Origin: Enterovirga rhinocerotis
GTDB lineage: Bacteria; Pseudomonadota; Alphaproteobacteria; Rhizobiales; Beijerinckiaceae
DNA length: 64,000 nucleotides
NCBI RefSeq assembly: GCF_004363955.1
Contig: NZ_SNZR01000011.1
Span: forward strand, 1,736,001 to 1,800,000
Direction of reading: 5' to 3'
Part shown: piece after piece, positions 30,189-38,547 of the stretch
Position numbering within the stretch: the stretch's first letter is position 1
Layout of the letters: each line of letters begins with the position of its first letter
Notes under the pieces: generated by a model
The model's input: the letters and a program-made list of their open reading frames with translations, nothing else
Told to the model about the DNA's origin: nothing
The model's database searches: none
Position numbers and translations under genes: made by a program

Positions 30189-30602
30189 ATGTCCGTCTTC
30201 CATGACGTTCCCGGGGGCGCGGCGCTCGTCGACTGGTTCGGGCACGCCCCGCGCTTCCACGATGCCGTCCTGCTGGAGATCGGTTTCGCCAGCAAAGGTC
30301 GAGGAATGCTGCGCATTCACGCCTGGACCATGACGGACGCAGTGGATGCCGAGGGCCACTTCATTCTCGACAAGCACGCCGTGGTCACGCTGGCTCTGCA
30401 GGATGTCAGCCGGATCGATTGCACCGATTTCGACATGGTGCCGGGGATCATCTTCGACCTGTCGATTTCCCAGGTCGACGAGCATTTCCATATCGAATGG
30501 AATGCCAGCTACGGAATCGTCGGATCCATCCGGTCGAAGCAGATGGAGATCAGCTTCAGGCCTGGAAAACCCGATCAGGTGGGTGGGCTCCGAGACGGAT
30601 AG
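30189..30602 (+). CDS. Small protein resembling immunity-protein 50 (Imm50) family
   Basis: A 137-residue soluble protein without signal or membrane segment. WFGHAPRFHDAVLLEI near residue 16 and the alternating beta pattern through FILDKHAVVTLALQDVSRI to the end recall the Imm50 group, found as immunity proteins in polymorphic-toxin loci and also as lone genes. No toxin gene is adjacent. The assignment is tentative; if wrong, this is simply a small conserved protein of unknown function. It may be cotranscribed with nadK. Confidence 0.55.
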   Translation: MSVFHDVPGGAALVDWFGHAPRFHDAVLLEIGFASKGRGMLRIHAWTMTDAVDAEGHFILDKHAVVTLALQDVSRIDCTDFDMVPGIIFDLSISQVDEHFHIEWNASYGIVGSIRSKQMEISFRPGKPDQVGGLRDG

Positions 30603-30671
30603 CTCGCGGGCACGCTGGTGCCTGCACAGGCCCCGAAGGACCTGACGCGCCCATCGGCGGCCCGATCCCGC

Positions 30672-31259
30672 TCACGCCCAATGGCGCTGGTAGAACGGCG
30701 TCAGGCCGGCATCCGCGAACGCCCGGTCGCTCGAGAAGAGATCGGCGTAGTGCAGCAGATAGGCCTCGTGGGTGCTGCCATGGAAGGGCGCGTTCATGGC
30801 ATGGGTCGAGACCGTCGCGACCACGAGATCGTCGAAGCCGAGATCGCGAAGCAGCATCGCCCCGACGACGCCGTGCGCCATCTGCTTCGACAGGGGCGTG
30901 AACACCACGATCCCGTCCCGCCGCTCGAACAGAAGCGGCTTGTCGATGTCGTGCAGCACGAGAATCGGCACGAAGGTCTCAGGGTCGACCCGTCGCCCCC
31001 ATTCCTGCTCGGCCCGGCCGGCGAGGACGAGGCCGGTGCGGACGACCTCGTTGACGTGCGACAGGAGCGAGAAGCCGTCGACATCGGGAGAATAGGGCAT
31101 CTCCTCCAGCGTCGCATGGCTGCTCGACGACCAGGCGCTGACCCAGGCGGTCACGATCCGCTCGCGCGTTTCGCTGGAGACGAGATCGAGCCCGTGCAGG
31201 GCCGCCTCGACGGCCCGGCGCTTGTCCGGCGAGCCCCGTTCGATCGTGAAGAATGCCAT
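30672..31259 (-). CDS. HD-domain protein
   Basis: A 195-residue protein with HD-phosphohydrolase-like spacing. LLSHVNEVVRTGLVLA supplies a first His, ILVLHDIDKPLLF the HD pair near residue 103, HGVVGAMLLRDLGF a further His, and VSTHAMN and LLHYADLFSSD the late His and Asp. Such proteins bind a divalent metal and often cleave nucleotide phosphates, but no substrate is evident. It is convergent with the Imm50-like gene and sits downstream of the SAF-domain oxidoreductase (35-base gap). Confidence 0.7.
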   Translation of the reverse strand: MAFFTIERGSPDKRRAVEAALHGLDLVSSETRERIVTAWVSAWSSSSHATLEEMPYSPDVDGFSLLSHVNEVVRTGLVLAGRAEQEWGRRVDPETFVPILVLHDIDKPLLFERRDGIVVFTPLSKQMAHGVVGAMLLRDLGFDDLVVATVSTHAMNAPFHGSTHEAYLLHYADLFSSDRAFADAGLTPFYQRHWA

Positions 31260-31294
31260 GACGATCCTCTCTCACCCAGGCGACGAATCGGCCC

Positions 31295-32593
31295 TCACGC
31301 GCCTGCGAAGCGGCGTTCCATCTCCCGGCGGTAGCGGTAGGTCTCGTCCTGTTCGTCGACCTCGACATCGTCCCAGGTGAGGCGCGCGCCCGCCGCCACG
31401 GGCCGCTTGATCCGGATATCGCCCGCGAGGCCGATCGGCAGGCCCCCCACCGCGAGGCTGTCGCGGGCGGGCATGACCTTGCCCCAGACGCAGTAGCCGC
31501 CCTCCCCGTCCAGCATGTCGCCGGGCGCGAGGTCGCGTTTCGCCGTCGCGACGACGTCGGCGACGAAGGCCTGGGGCGAGCCCGTCGCCTCGTGCCGGAA
31601 GGCGGCCGAGAAGATCGAGACGTTGAGCTCCAGCCCTATGAGGTGGAACGGGCGGTGGAGCGCCGCGAGCGTGCCCGTCGCATCGGTCTCGACGCCGTAT
31701 TCGCGGAAGCAGCGCTGCGTGTACGGACCCGGCGCGGCGAAGACGACGAAGACGCCCCAGCGCAGGTTGTTCGGCACCGTCGTGCCGTCCCGTTCGACGC
31801 TCGAGACGACCTCGACCTGCCCGCGATGATGCAGATTGGCCTCGGACAGCACGCGGGGCAGATCCTCGGCGGAACTCGGCGGGAAGGCGAGCCCCTCGGG
31901 TGCCGGCGAGAGGCCGGTCGCGTTCGAGACCGCCGCCATCTCGATCCCCGATTTCGTCCCGTCGATGAAGGAGTTGAACATCTGCGCGTTCATGCCGCCG
32001 AGCTTCGCGTCCTTCGGGTCGACGCCGCGATGGTGCCAGACGGTCTCCGGCGTCGAGCTGTGGAAGACGGGCAGGTATTTTGTGCCCTTCCCCGCCGCGA
32101 CGACCTCGAAGCCGCAGCTTCGGGCCCAGTCGACCATCTCGCAGATGAGGGCGGGCTGGTCGCCATAGGCGAGCGTGTAGACGACGCCCGCCTCGCGGGC
32201 CTCGAGGGCGAGGAGCGGGCCTGCCAGGACGTCGGCCTCGACATTGACCATCACGACATGGCGGCCGGCGGCGATCGCGGCCCGCGCGTGCCGGATGCCG
32301 GCCGCCGGATGGCCGGTCGCCTCGACCACGACATCGACGTCGTCGCGCCGCACCATCGCGGCCGCATCCTCGGTGAAATGGGTGCCCGCCACGAGATCGT
32401 CGGACCAGCCGACGCCGCGGCAGGCCGCCCGCGCCCGCTCGACGGACAGGTCGGCGATGACGGTGACGGCCAGGCCGATCGTCGTCGGGACCTGGGCGAG
32501 GAACATCGAGCCGAACTTGCCCGCTCCGATCAACCCCACCCGCACCGGACGTCCGGCCTTCGCCCGCTCCCTCGCGATCGCATGCAGATTCAA
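31295..32593 (-). CDS. NAD(P)-dependent oxidoreductase with C-terminal SAF domain (homoserine-dehydrogenase-like)
   Basis: A 432-residue enzyme. The Rossmann motif is RVGLIGAGKFGSMFLAQVP (residue ~20), followed by a homoserine-dehydrogenase-like catalytic region (VVVEATGHPAAGIRHA, YGDQPALICEMVDWA). The last ~70 residues are an SAF domain (KRDLAPGDMLDGEGG, IRIKRPVAAGARLTWDDVEV). The start is TTG at 32593: GGGAGGAAT lies about six bases upstream, whereas the ATG at 32653 has no such site. This COG4091-type family appears in sugar/sugar-acid catabolic loci. The reaction is not known here. Confidence 0.82.
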   Translation of the reverse strand: MNLHAIARERAKAGRPVRVGLIGAGKFGSMFLAQVPTTIGLAVTVIADLSVERARAACRGVGWSDDLVAGTHFTEDAAAMVRRDDVDVVVEATGHPAAGIRHARAAIAAGRHVVMVNVEADVLAGPLLALEAREAGVVYTLAYGDQPALICEMVDWARSCGFEVVAAGKGTKYLPVFHSSTPETVWHHRGVDPKDAKLGGMNAQMFNSFIDGTKSGIEMAAVSNATGLSPAPEGLAFPPSSAEDLPRVLSEANLHHRGQVEVVSSVERDGTTVPNNLRWGVFVVFAAPGPYTQRCFREYGVETDATGTLAALHRPFHLIGLELNVSIFSAAFRHEATGSPQAFVADVVATAKRDLAPGDMLDGEGGYCVWGKVMPARDSLAVGGLPIGLAGDIRIKRPVAAGARLTWDDVEVDEQDETYRYRREMERRFAGA

Positions 32594-32778
32594 CGTGATT
32601 CCTCCCTCGGTCGGTCCCGTTGCACGCAGGCTGAACGCTGCTTCGATCGGCACGGACCCGTTCCGTCGAGAACCTCCTGTCCGCGCGGTTCGGCGCCGTC
32701 AAGGCGACTCGGGACGGCTCGACCCGCCGCGCGACGGATGTCCTTCTCGCCCGCCGCCGCGCCTGTTACTGATTCATC

Positions 32779-33111
32779 ATGTCGCTGAAGGATCCGGATT
32801 CGAAGTTCGACGACCTCCAGGCGCGGATCGACCGCGCCCGAGGTGAAAGCTTGCCCGAGCCCGCGCCCCGCACCTCAGGCGGCGCCGGAGGCCTTGCGAC
32901 CGCGCTGCGCCTGTCCAGCGAACTCTTCGCGGGCGTCATCGTCGGAGGCGGGCTCGGCTATTTCGTCGACCGCTTCGCCGGGACCTCGCCCTTCGGGCTT
33001 ATCGTCTTCATTCTCATCGGCTTCGCGGCCGGGACGACCAATCTCGTGCGGGCCGCATCGCGGCGCACAAATGGTCCCGGAACCCCGCCGGAAACCCGGT
33101 CCGGGGGTTGA
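32779..33111 (+). CDS. atpI: ATP synthase protein I
   Basis: A 110-residue accessory membrane protein opening the F0 operon. It assists c-ring assembly or Mg uptake in other bacteria. LFAGVIVGGGLGYFVDRFAG and FGLIVFILIGFAAGTTNLVRA are the two membrane segments typical of AtpI. It is the first gene of the atpI-B-E-F'-F order seen in alphaproteobacteria. atpB follows after 92 bases. Confidence 0.9.
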   Translation: MSLKDPDSKFDDLQARIDRARGESLPEPAPRTSGGAGGLATALRLSSELFAGVIVGGGLGYFVDRFAGTSPFGLIVFILIGFAAGTTNLVRAASRRTNGPGTPPETRSGG

Positions 33112-33203
33112 CTCACCGGACGAGAGCCCGCATGGCCTCTCTCGCATTTTGACCGGCCGCCGCGGGGGCACCGGCATGCGCATCAAGGACCGAGAGCGGC
33201 GGA

Positions 33204-33956
33204 ATGGCGGCCGGTAAAATCGACCCGATACACCAGTTCGAGATCAGCACGCTGGTGCCTCTCGGGAACACCGGCTTCGGCCTGACCAATTCCGGTCTGT
33301 TCATGATCCTGGCGACGGGGCTGATCACCGCGCTGATGGTCTTCGGCGTTCGCAATCGCGAACTGATCCCCGGCCGGCTCCAGTCGCTGGCCGAGATGTC
33401 CTACGAATTCGTGGCCTCGACCGTCCACTCGACCACCGGACGCGAGGGGATGAAGTTCTTCCCCCTCGTCTTCTCGCTCTTCATGTTCGTCCTGTTCCTG
33501 AACATGCTCGGCATGCTGCCGGGCGGCTTCACGGTGACGAGCCACATCATCATCACCTTCGCGCTGGCGCTTCTCGTCATCCTGACGGTGATCGTGGTCG
33601 GCTTCTCGAAGCACGGCCTTCACTTCCTCAAGCTCTTCGCGCCCTCGGGGATCCCGATCTACGTCCTCCCGATCATCACGGTGATCGAGGTCGTCTCGTT
33701 CCTCGCCCGGCCCGTCAGCCTGTCGATGCGTCTGTTCGCCAACATGATGGCGGGCCACATCGCACTGAAGCTCTTCGCCACCTTCGTCGTGACCATGGCG
33801 GGCGTCGGCTTCTTCGGGGTGCTCGGCGCGGTGCTGCCGCTCGGCATCGCCATCGCGCTGACCGCGATGGAGTTCCTCGTGGCCTTCATCCAGGCCTACG
33901 TGTTCACCATCCTGACCTGCATCTACCTCAACGACGCGCTGCATCCGGGCCACTGA
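33204..33956 (+). CDS. atpB: ATP synthase F0 subunit a
   Basis: A 250-residue proton-channel subunit. The essential Arg sits in PVSLSMRLFANMMAGHIALK, and AFIQAYVFTILTCIYLNDA forms the last helix. N-terminal IDPIHQFEISTLVPLG is typical of rhizobial AtpB. The partner c-ring gene lies 61 bases downstream. The start ATG at 33204 follows GCGG-rich sequence without a strong Shine-Dalgarno. Confidence 0.97.
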   Translation: MAAGKIDPIHQFEISTLVPLGNTGFGLTNSGLFMILATGLITALMVFGVRNRELIPGRLQSLAEMSYEFVASTVHSTTGREGMKFFPLVFSLFMFVLFLNMLGMLPGGFTVTSHIIITFALALLVILTVIVVGFSKHGLHFLKLFAPSGIPIYVLPIITVIEVVSFLARPVSLSMRLFANMMAGHIALKLFATFVVTMAGVGFFGVLGAVLPLGIAIALTAMEFLVAFIQAYVFTILTCIYLNDALHPGH

Positions 33957-34017
33957 GCCGGACGCCGCCGACGCCCTTTCACCTCACGTTCCATCCAGTT
34001 CCTTAGGAGAGACCAAA

Positions 34018-34242
34018 ATGGACGCGACTGCCGCCCAACTCATCGGTGCTGGCCTTGCTTGCCTCGGCATGGGCCTTGCCGCCATCGGCGTGGGCAACAT
34101 CTTCGGCAACTACATCGGCGGCGCGATGCGCAACCCGTCCGCGGCTGACGGCCAGTTCACCCGCGCGATCGTCGGCGTCGCCTTCGCCGAAGCGCTCGGC
34201 CTGTTCGCCTTCGTCATCGGCATCCTGCTTCTGTTCCGCTGA
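34018..34242 (+). CDS. atpE: ATP synthase F0 subunit c
   Basis: A 74-residue hairpin proteolipid. The polar loop is GAMRNPSAADGQF, and the proton-carrying Glu is in VAFAEALGLFAFVIGILLLF. A strong Shine-Dalgarno, GGAGA, stands eight bases before the ATG, consistent with the high synthesis rate needed for many copies per c-ring. Confidence 0.98.
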   Translation: MDATAAQLIGAGLACLGMGLAAIGVGNIFGNYIGGAMRNPSAADGQFTRAIVGVAFAEALGLFAFVIGILLLFR

Positions 34243-34281
34243 GACGGGAGCAAGGGCGGCTCGCCCGTCCGATAGCCTGAC

Positions 34282-34830
34282 ATGGCCACTCCCCAGCAAA
34301 CGACCAGCACCGTCGGGCATCCGGGTGATCAGCATCTGGAAGCAGGATTCCCTGCGTTCCGGACCGACACCTACGCCACCCAGCTCGTCTGGCTCGCCAT
34401 TGCGTTCGGCGGCCTCTACTACCTGATGTCCAAGATCGCGCTGCCGAAGGTGGCCGAGGTCTTGGAGAATCGGCGGGAGAGGATCGCGGCCGATCTCGAT
34501 GCGGCGGCCAAGGCGAAGCAGGAAAGCGAGGCGGCGGCCACGGCCTACGAGGAAGCCATCGCTTCTGCGCGGGCGAAGGCCGGTGCGCTCGCCAAGGAGA
34601 CGCAGGATCGTCTGGCCGCCGAATCGGCCGAGGAGCGCAAGCGCCTCGAGGCCGAGCTCGCAGCCAAGCTCGATGCGGCCGAGCGCACGATCGCCGAGCG
34701 TAAAGCTCAGGCGATGACGAATGTGCGCGGGATCGCGTCGGACGCGGCCTCCGCGATCGTCGAGCGTCTCACGGGTCGGCCCGCCGACCAGAAGGCGATC
34801 GACACCGCCCTGACCAACGCGAAGGTCTGA
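34282..34830 (+). CDS. atpG: ATP synthase F0 subunit b'
   Basis: A 182-residue peripheral-stalk subunit: one membrane helix (TQLVWLAIAFGGLYYLM, residue ~35) followed by a long charged coiled coil rich in Ala, Glu and Lys. Its longer N-terminus before the helix distinguishes it from the b subunit encoded next. It forms a heterodimer with b. Naming in databases varies between atpG, atpF' and atpX. Confidence 0.94.
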   Translation: MATPQQTTSTVGHPGDQHLEAGFPAFRTDTYATQLVWLAIAFGGLYYLMSKIALPKVAEVLENRRERIAADLDAAAKAKQESEAAATAYEEAIASARAKAGALAKETQDRLAAESAEERKRLEAELAAKLDAAERTIAERKAQAMTNVRGIASDAASAIVERLTGRPADQKAIDTALTNAKV

Positions 34831-34839
34831 GGGCGGCGG

Positions 34840-34859
34840 GGCGCGCCTTCGGGCGCGCC
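34840..34859 (+). promoter_or_regulatory. Perfect UUCG-capped hairpin between subunit b' and b genes
   Basis: GGCGCGCC-TTCG-GGCGCGCC: two identical 8-base palindromic arms around a UUCG-type tetraloop, nine bases after the b' stop and ~90 bases before the b start. There is no T-run, so it is not a classic terminator. A role in partial termination, 3'-end protection or setting subunit ratio is inference. Confidence 0.5.
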
Positions 34860-34951
34860 GTCCTTACAGCGGCGCCTCTTCGCCGTTGCCGCGATTTTCG
34901 ATTCACCTTGCGGCTGGCTGAGCCTGTCGCACGGTCCGAAGGAGTTCCACG

Positions 34952-35440
34952 GTGTTCGCCACGCCTGATTTCTGGGTCGCGGTCTCGTTCTTCGCCTTCC
35001 TCGGTCTTGTCTGGAAGGCGGGCGGGTTCCGCATGATCATCGGGGCGCTCGACAAGCGCGGCGAGCGCATTCGCCATGAACTCGACGAAGCCAAACGGCT
35101 GCGCGAGGAGGCGGCGGCCCTGTTGGCCGATTATCAGAAGAAGCGCGGCGAGGCCGAGAAAGAAGCGGAGGAGATCGTCTCCAACGCCCGTTCCGAGGCC
35201 GAGCGCGTGGCCCGCGACGCGAGCGAGCGGCTTGCCGACTTCGTTCAGCGCCGGACCGCCGCGGCCGAGACCCGGATCGCTCAGGCCGAGGCCAAGGCGA
35301 CCCAGGACGTTCGGGACGCTGCGACCGAAGCCGCGATCAAGGCGTCGGAGACGGTGCTGCGCGACCAGCTTCGCGGCGACGGCAGCCGGGAACTTCTGGA
35401 GCGCTCGCTCGGCGAAGTCCGCACCAAGCTGCATTCCTGA
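34952..35440 (+). CDS. atpF: ATP synthase F0 subunit b
   Basis: A 162-residue peripheral-stalk subunit: an N-terminal membrane helix ([19 protein letters not shown]) and a long coiled coil with heptad-like charge repeats ([20 protein letters not shown]). It is the last gene of the F0 operon. The F1 genes (atpHAGDC) are not in the window, which is normal for alphaproteobacteria. Confidence 0.96.
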   Translation: MFATPDFWVAVSFFAFLGLVWKAGGFRMIIGALDKRGERIRHELDEAKRLREEAAALLADYQKKRGEAEKEAEEIVSNARSEAERVARDASERLADFVQRRTAAAETRIAQAEAKATQDVRDAATEAAIKASETVLRDQLRGDGSRELLERSLGEVRTKLHS

Positions 35441-35465
35441 GATCGCGTTCCCTGAACGCAAAATC

Positions 35466-35490
35466 AGCCGGCCTTCGGGCCGGCTTTTTT
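35466..35490 (+). terminator. Rho-independent terminator of the atp F0 operon
   Basis: AGCCGGCC-TTCG-GGCCGGCT followed by a run of six T. It begins 26 bases after the atpF stop and is the clearest intrinsic terminator in the window. Confidence 0.92.
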
Positions 35491-35524
35491 GTGCCTTGGT
35501 GCGCCCCCTCCCCTGGAGGCCAGC

Positions 35525-36415
35525 TCACGCCAGCCCGCCGGTGAGGTGACGGACGAGTTGCCGCGCATGAGCCGGCAACGCCGACACGCTGCGGGCGCAG
35601 AGCGTCAGATGCCGGAGCGCCCAAGCGTCGCTCAGCGGTACCGCCCGGATCGCATCGCGCTCGCCTGAGCGCCGCGCAGCGGCCTCGGGCACGATCGCCA
35701 CCCCGACCCCGCCGCCGACCATCCGGCAGACGGCGTCCAACCCGCCGACCCGGACGCGAAACTTGAGCGAGCGGCCGGCCTTCGCGGCGTGACCGGCGAG
35801 GTGCGACTGAAGGGCGCTGCCATGCGCGAGGCCGACGAAGGCCTCGTCCAGAACGTCCCTGAAAGCGACGTCCGGCCGCTCTGCCAGGCCGTGACCGATG
35901 GGGACGACGAGAACCAGCTGGTCCGTCCGGAAGGGAAGGGTCTCGAGGGTGCCGAGATCGACGCTGTCGGCCACGATGCCGAAATCGGCGAGCCCGCCCG
36001 CGACGGCCGTGACGATGTCCCGGCTCGCCCGCTCCTCGAGGTCGACATCGATCTCGGGGTGGTCGGCCAGGAAGGAGGCCAGGGCGTCGGGCAGGAATTC
36101 CGCCAGGGCGGCGGTGTTCGCCAGCACCCGCACATGCCCGCGCAGCCCTCTGGCATATTGCCCGAGCTCGCCCCGCATCTGCTCCCATTGCCCGAGGACG
36201 ACGCGCGCGTGATGGGCGACGGCCTGCCCCGCCGGAGTCGGGCGGATGCCGCGAGGGCGACGCTCCAGCAGCGGCACGCCGCCGCTCGCTTCCATGCCGC
36301 GGATCCGCTCGCTCGCGGATGCGAGGGCCATCCCGGCACGCTCCGCCCCGCCCGTGATGCTCTCGGCCTCGATCACGCGGAGGAACAGGCGCAGGTCGGT
36401 GAGATCGAAACGCAT
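35525..36415 (-). CDS. LysR-family transcriptional regulator
   Basis: A 296-residue regulator. The N-terminal winged helix is MRFDLTDLRLFLRVIEAESI, then GGAERAGMALASASERIRGM and LLERRPRGIRPTPAGQAV. A periplasmic-binding-protein-like effector domain follows. The ATG at 36415 fits the family start; the longer frame upstream runs into the divergent gene's leader. It is divergent from the TauE-like exporter at 36552 (136-base gap), a common regulator/target arrangement. The effector is unknown. Confidence 0.92.
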   Translation of the reverse strand: MRFDLTDLRLFLRVIEAESITGGAERAGMALASASERIRGMEASGGVPLLERRPRGIRPTPAGQAVAHHARVVLGQWEQMRGELGQYARGLRGHVRVLANTAALAEFLPDALASFLADHPEIDVDLEERASRDIVTAVAGGLADFGIVADSVDLGTLETLPFRTDQLVLVVPIGHGLAERPDVAFRDVLDEAFVGLAHGSALQSHLAGHAAKAGRSLKFRVRVGGLDAVCRMVGGGVGVAIVPEAAARRSGERDAIRAVPLSDAWALRHLTLCARSVSALPAHARQLVRHLTGGLA

Positions 36416-36551
36416 CCGCGATTGTCGGTCCTCGCGGCACACCCGGCAAGCGCATTCGGAAAAGCCGAAGGCGAAAGCCGGGAAGTTCCGCATTGTCGGA
36501 GACGGGCGGTGCGGGCAGGCTGCATCGATCCCTGCCGATGCCGATGACGCC

Positions 36552-37304
36552 ATGTCCTTCGATGCCGACCCGTTCTCCATCGCCGTCGCGACGCTGACCT
36601 TCCTTCTCGCCGGCTTCGTCAAGGGCGTGATCGGGCTCGGCCTGCCCACGGTGGCGATGGGGCTGCTGAGCACGGTGATGGCGCCGGCCCAAGCGGCCTC
36701 GCTTCTGATCGTGCCCTCCTTCGTCACGAATGTCTGGCAGCTCGCGGCCGGGCCGCGTTTCGGCGCCTTGGCCCGCCGGCTCTGGCCGATGATGATCGGC
36801 GTCGTGGCGGGCACGCTCGCCGGCACGGGCTTCATGCAGGGAGGCCGCGCCGAACAGGCCGCGATCGCCCTGGGCGTCGCCCTGATCGCCTATGCGGCGC
36901 TCGGCCTGTCCGCGCTGCGTTTCTCCGTCCCGCCGCGCGCCGAAGGGTGGCTCGGCCCCGTGATCGGTCTGGTGACAGGCCTCGTGACGGCGGCGACGGG
37001 CGTGTTCGTGATCCCGGCCGTCCCGTATCTCGGCGCGCTCGGATTGAAGAAGGAGGAACTGATCCAGGCGCTCGGCCTGTCCTTCACCGTCTCGACCGTC
37101 GCGCTTGCCGCCGCCCTCGCGGGAGGCGGCTCGTTCGAAGCGGGCGTGGCCGGCGCGTCGGCCGCGGCGCTCGTCCCGGCCCTGATCGGGATGATGTTCG
37201 GCGGATGGGTGCGCGGTCGGGTGAGCGAGCCCGTCTTCCGCCGATGCTTCTTCCTCGGCCTCCTCGCCCTCGGCGCCCATCTCGCCTCGCGTGCGCTGTA
37301 CTGA
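36552..37304 (+). CDS. TauE/SafE-family sulfite exporter-like membrane protein
   Basis: A 250-residue inner-membrane protein with about eight hydrophobic segments. The duplicated family motif appears as FLLAGFVKGVIGLGLPTVAMG near the N-terminus and VTGLVTAATGVFVIPAVPYL in the middle. Members export sulfite, sulfoacetate or other organic anions. The divergent LysR gene may control it. Confidence 0.88.
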   Translation: MSFDADPFSIAVATLTFLLAGFVKGVIGLGLPTVAMGLLSTVMAPAQAASLLIVPSFVTNVWQLAAGPRFGALARRLWPMMIGVVAGTLAGTGFMQGGRAEQAAIALGVALIAYAALGLSALRFSVPPRAEGWLGPVIGLVTGLVTAATGVFVIPAVPYLGALGLKKEELIQALGLSFTVSTVALAAALAGGGSFEAGVAGASAAALVPALIGMMFGGWVRGRVSEPVFRRCFFLGLLALGAHLASRALY

Positions 37305-37359
37305 CGGCCCGGTGTTGACGTGTCTGGCCCGATCGCGTCCGAATGCGTTGGGCTGGGAC

Positions 37360-38526
37360 ATGGCGATGACGACGACCCGCAGACTTGTCCTGCTCGGAGC
37401 AGCAGCCTTGGGCGCGGGCGCGATCGGCTCGGTCGCGCATCAATCGTACCTCTCCTCCACCCATCGCCGCACGGCGCCGGGTGTCCTTCCTCCGATCCCC
37501 GTCTTCGATCTGCGCAAGTCCGATCCCGCCGCGCATGCCGTGGACGGAAAGGAACGGACCCTTGCGCTCGCGGATGCCTGCCTCGGCCCGCTGACGCCTG
37601 CGGCGCGCCTCGCGGTCTCAGGCGCGGATGCGCTGGCGCGGCGCTGGCTCCTCGCCTCGGGAACGCCCTATGCCGACGAGATCGCGCGGATCGCCGCCGG
37701 CACGGGCGTCGATGGCGCTCATCTCCTGAACGCCAGCTACGAATGGGGCTGCACCGCGCTCGCCGCCCCGGCGCCCGATGGCGAGTCCGCCCGGCTTCTG
37801 CGGACGCTGGACTGGCCCTTTCACGGGCTCGGGCAGCGCGTGGAGCTCTGGCGGCAGCGCGGACCGGCCGGCGAGTTCGCGCATCTCTCGTGGCCCGGCG
37901 CCGTCGGGCTCCTGACGGGGATGGCACCGGCACGCTTCGCCGCCGCGATCAATCAACCTCCGCTGCGCCGCCGTGCACCCATCGATGCCATCGCCATCGA
38001 TGCGGCGATCGCGACCCTGTCGACGTGGCGATCGAGCGGCCGGATCCCCGCCCTGCACCTGCTGCGCCGCGTCTTCGAGACGGCACCCGATTTCTCCGCG
38101 GCCCGGGAGATGCTGGAGAGGACGCCCATCGCCGCGCCCGCCATCTTCACGCTGGTGGGCCTCGCGCCCGGCGAGACCTGCGTGATCGAGCGCGACATCG
38201 AGGCTTTCGAGACGCGCCAGGGCGTCGCGAGCGCCGCCAATACCTGGCGCTATGCGAACTTCCCCGGCGAGTGGGGCACCGGGCGGGCCTCGGAGCAGGC
38301 CCATGACAGCGACCAGCGGGCGGAGATGATCGAAGGCTGGGCCGGGCGCGCGGGCGCCCCCTTCGAATGGGTGAAGGCGCCGATCCTCAACGGGATGACG
38401 CGCCTCGCCGTCGAGGCCGACCCGGCCAAGGGCACGCTGCGCGCGCTCGGATACGAAGAGGCCCCGAACGACGCGGACAGCGCCGTCCCGGCGACGCTGC
38501 CGCTCGATTGGAGCGCCGCCGCGTAG
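37360..38526 (+). CDS. Exported Ntn-hydrolase-like protein (acyltransferase/amidase, C45/acid-ceramidase type)
   Basis: A 388-residue protein. The start MAMTTTRRLVLLGAAALGAG has a twin-arginine-like or hydrophobic signal. The core shows LLNASYEWGCTALAAPAPDG, a Cys likely to become the N-terminal nucleophile after self-cleavage, followed by LLRTLDWPFHGLGQRVELW. This pattern is that of the choloylglycine/acid-ceramidase/C45 group of amidases and acyltransferases. ANTWRYANFPGEW supplies an Asn further on. The start at 37360 lies 55 bases after the exporter's stop. The substrate is unknown, probably an N-acyl amide. Confidence 0.7.
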   Translation: MAMTTTRRLVLLGAAALGAGAIGSVAHQSYLSSTHRRTAPGVLPPIPVFDLRKSDPAAHAVDGKERTLALADACLGPLTPAARLAVSGADALARRWLLASGTPYADEIARIAAGTGVDGAHLLNASYEWGCTALAAPAPDGESARLLRTLDWPFHGLGQRVELWRQRGPAGEFAHLSWPGAVGLLTGMAPARFAAAINQPPLRRRAPIDAIAIDAAIATLSTWRSSGRIPALHLLRRVFETAPDFSAAREMLERTPIAAPAIFTLVGLAPGETCVIERDIEAFETRQGVASAANTWRYANFPGEWGTGRASEQAHDSDQRAEMIEGWAGRAGAPFEWVKAPILNGMTRLAVEADPAKGTLRALGYEEAPNDADSAVPATLPLDWSAAA

Positions 38527-38547
38527 CGGCCCCGCCTCCCGGAACCG

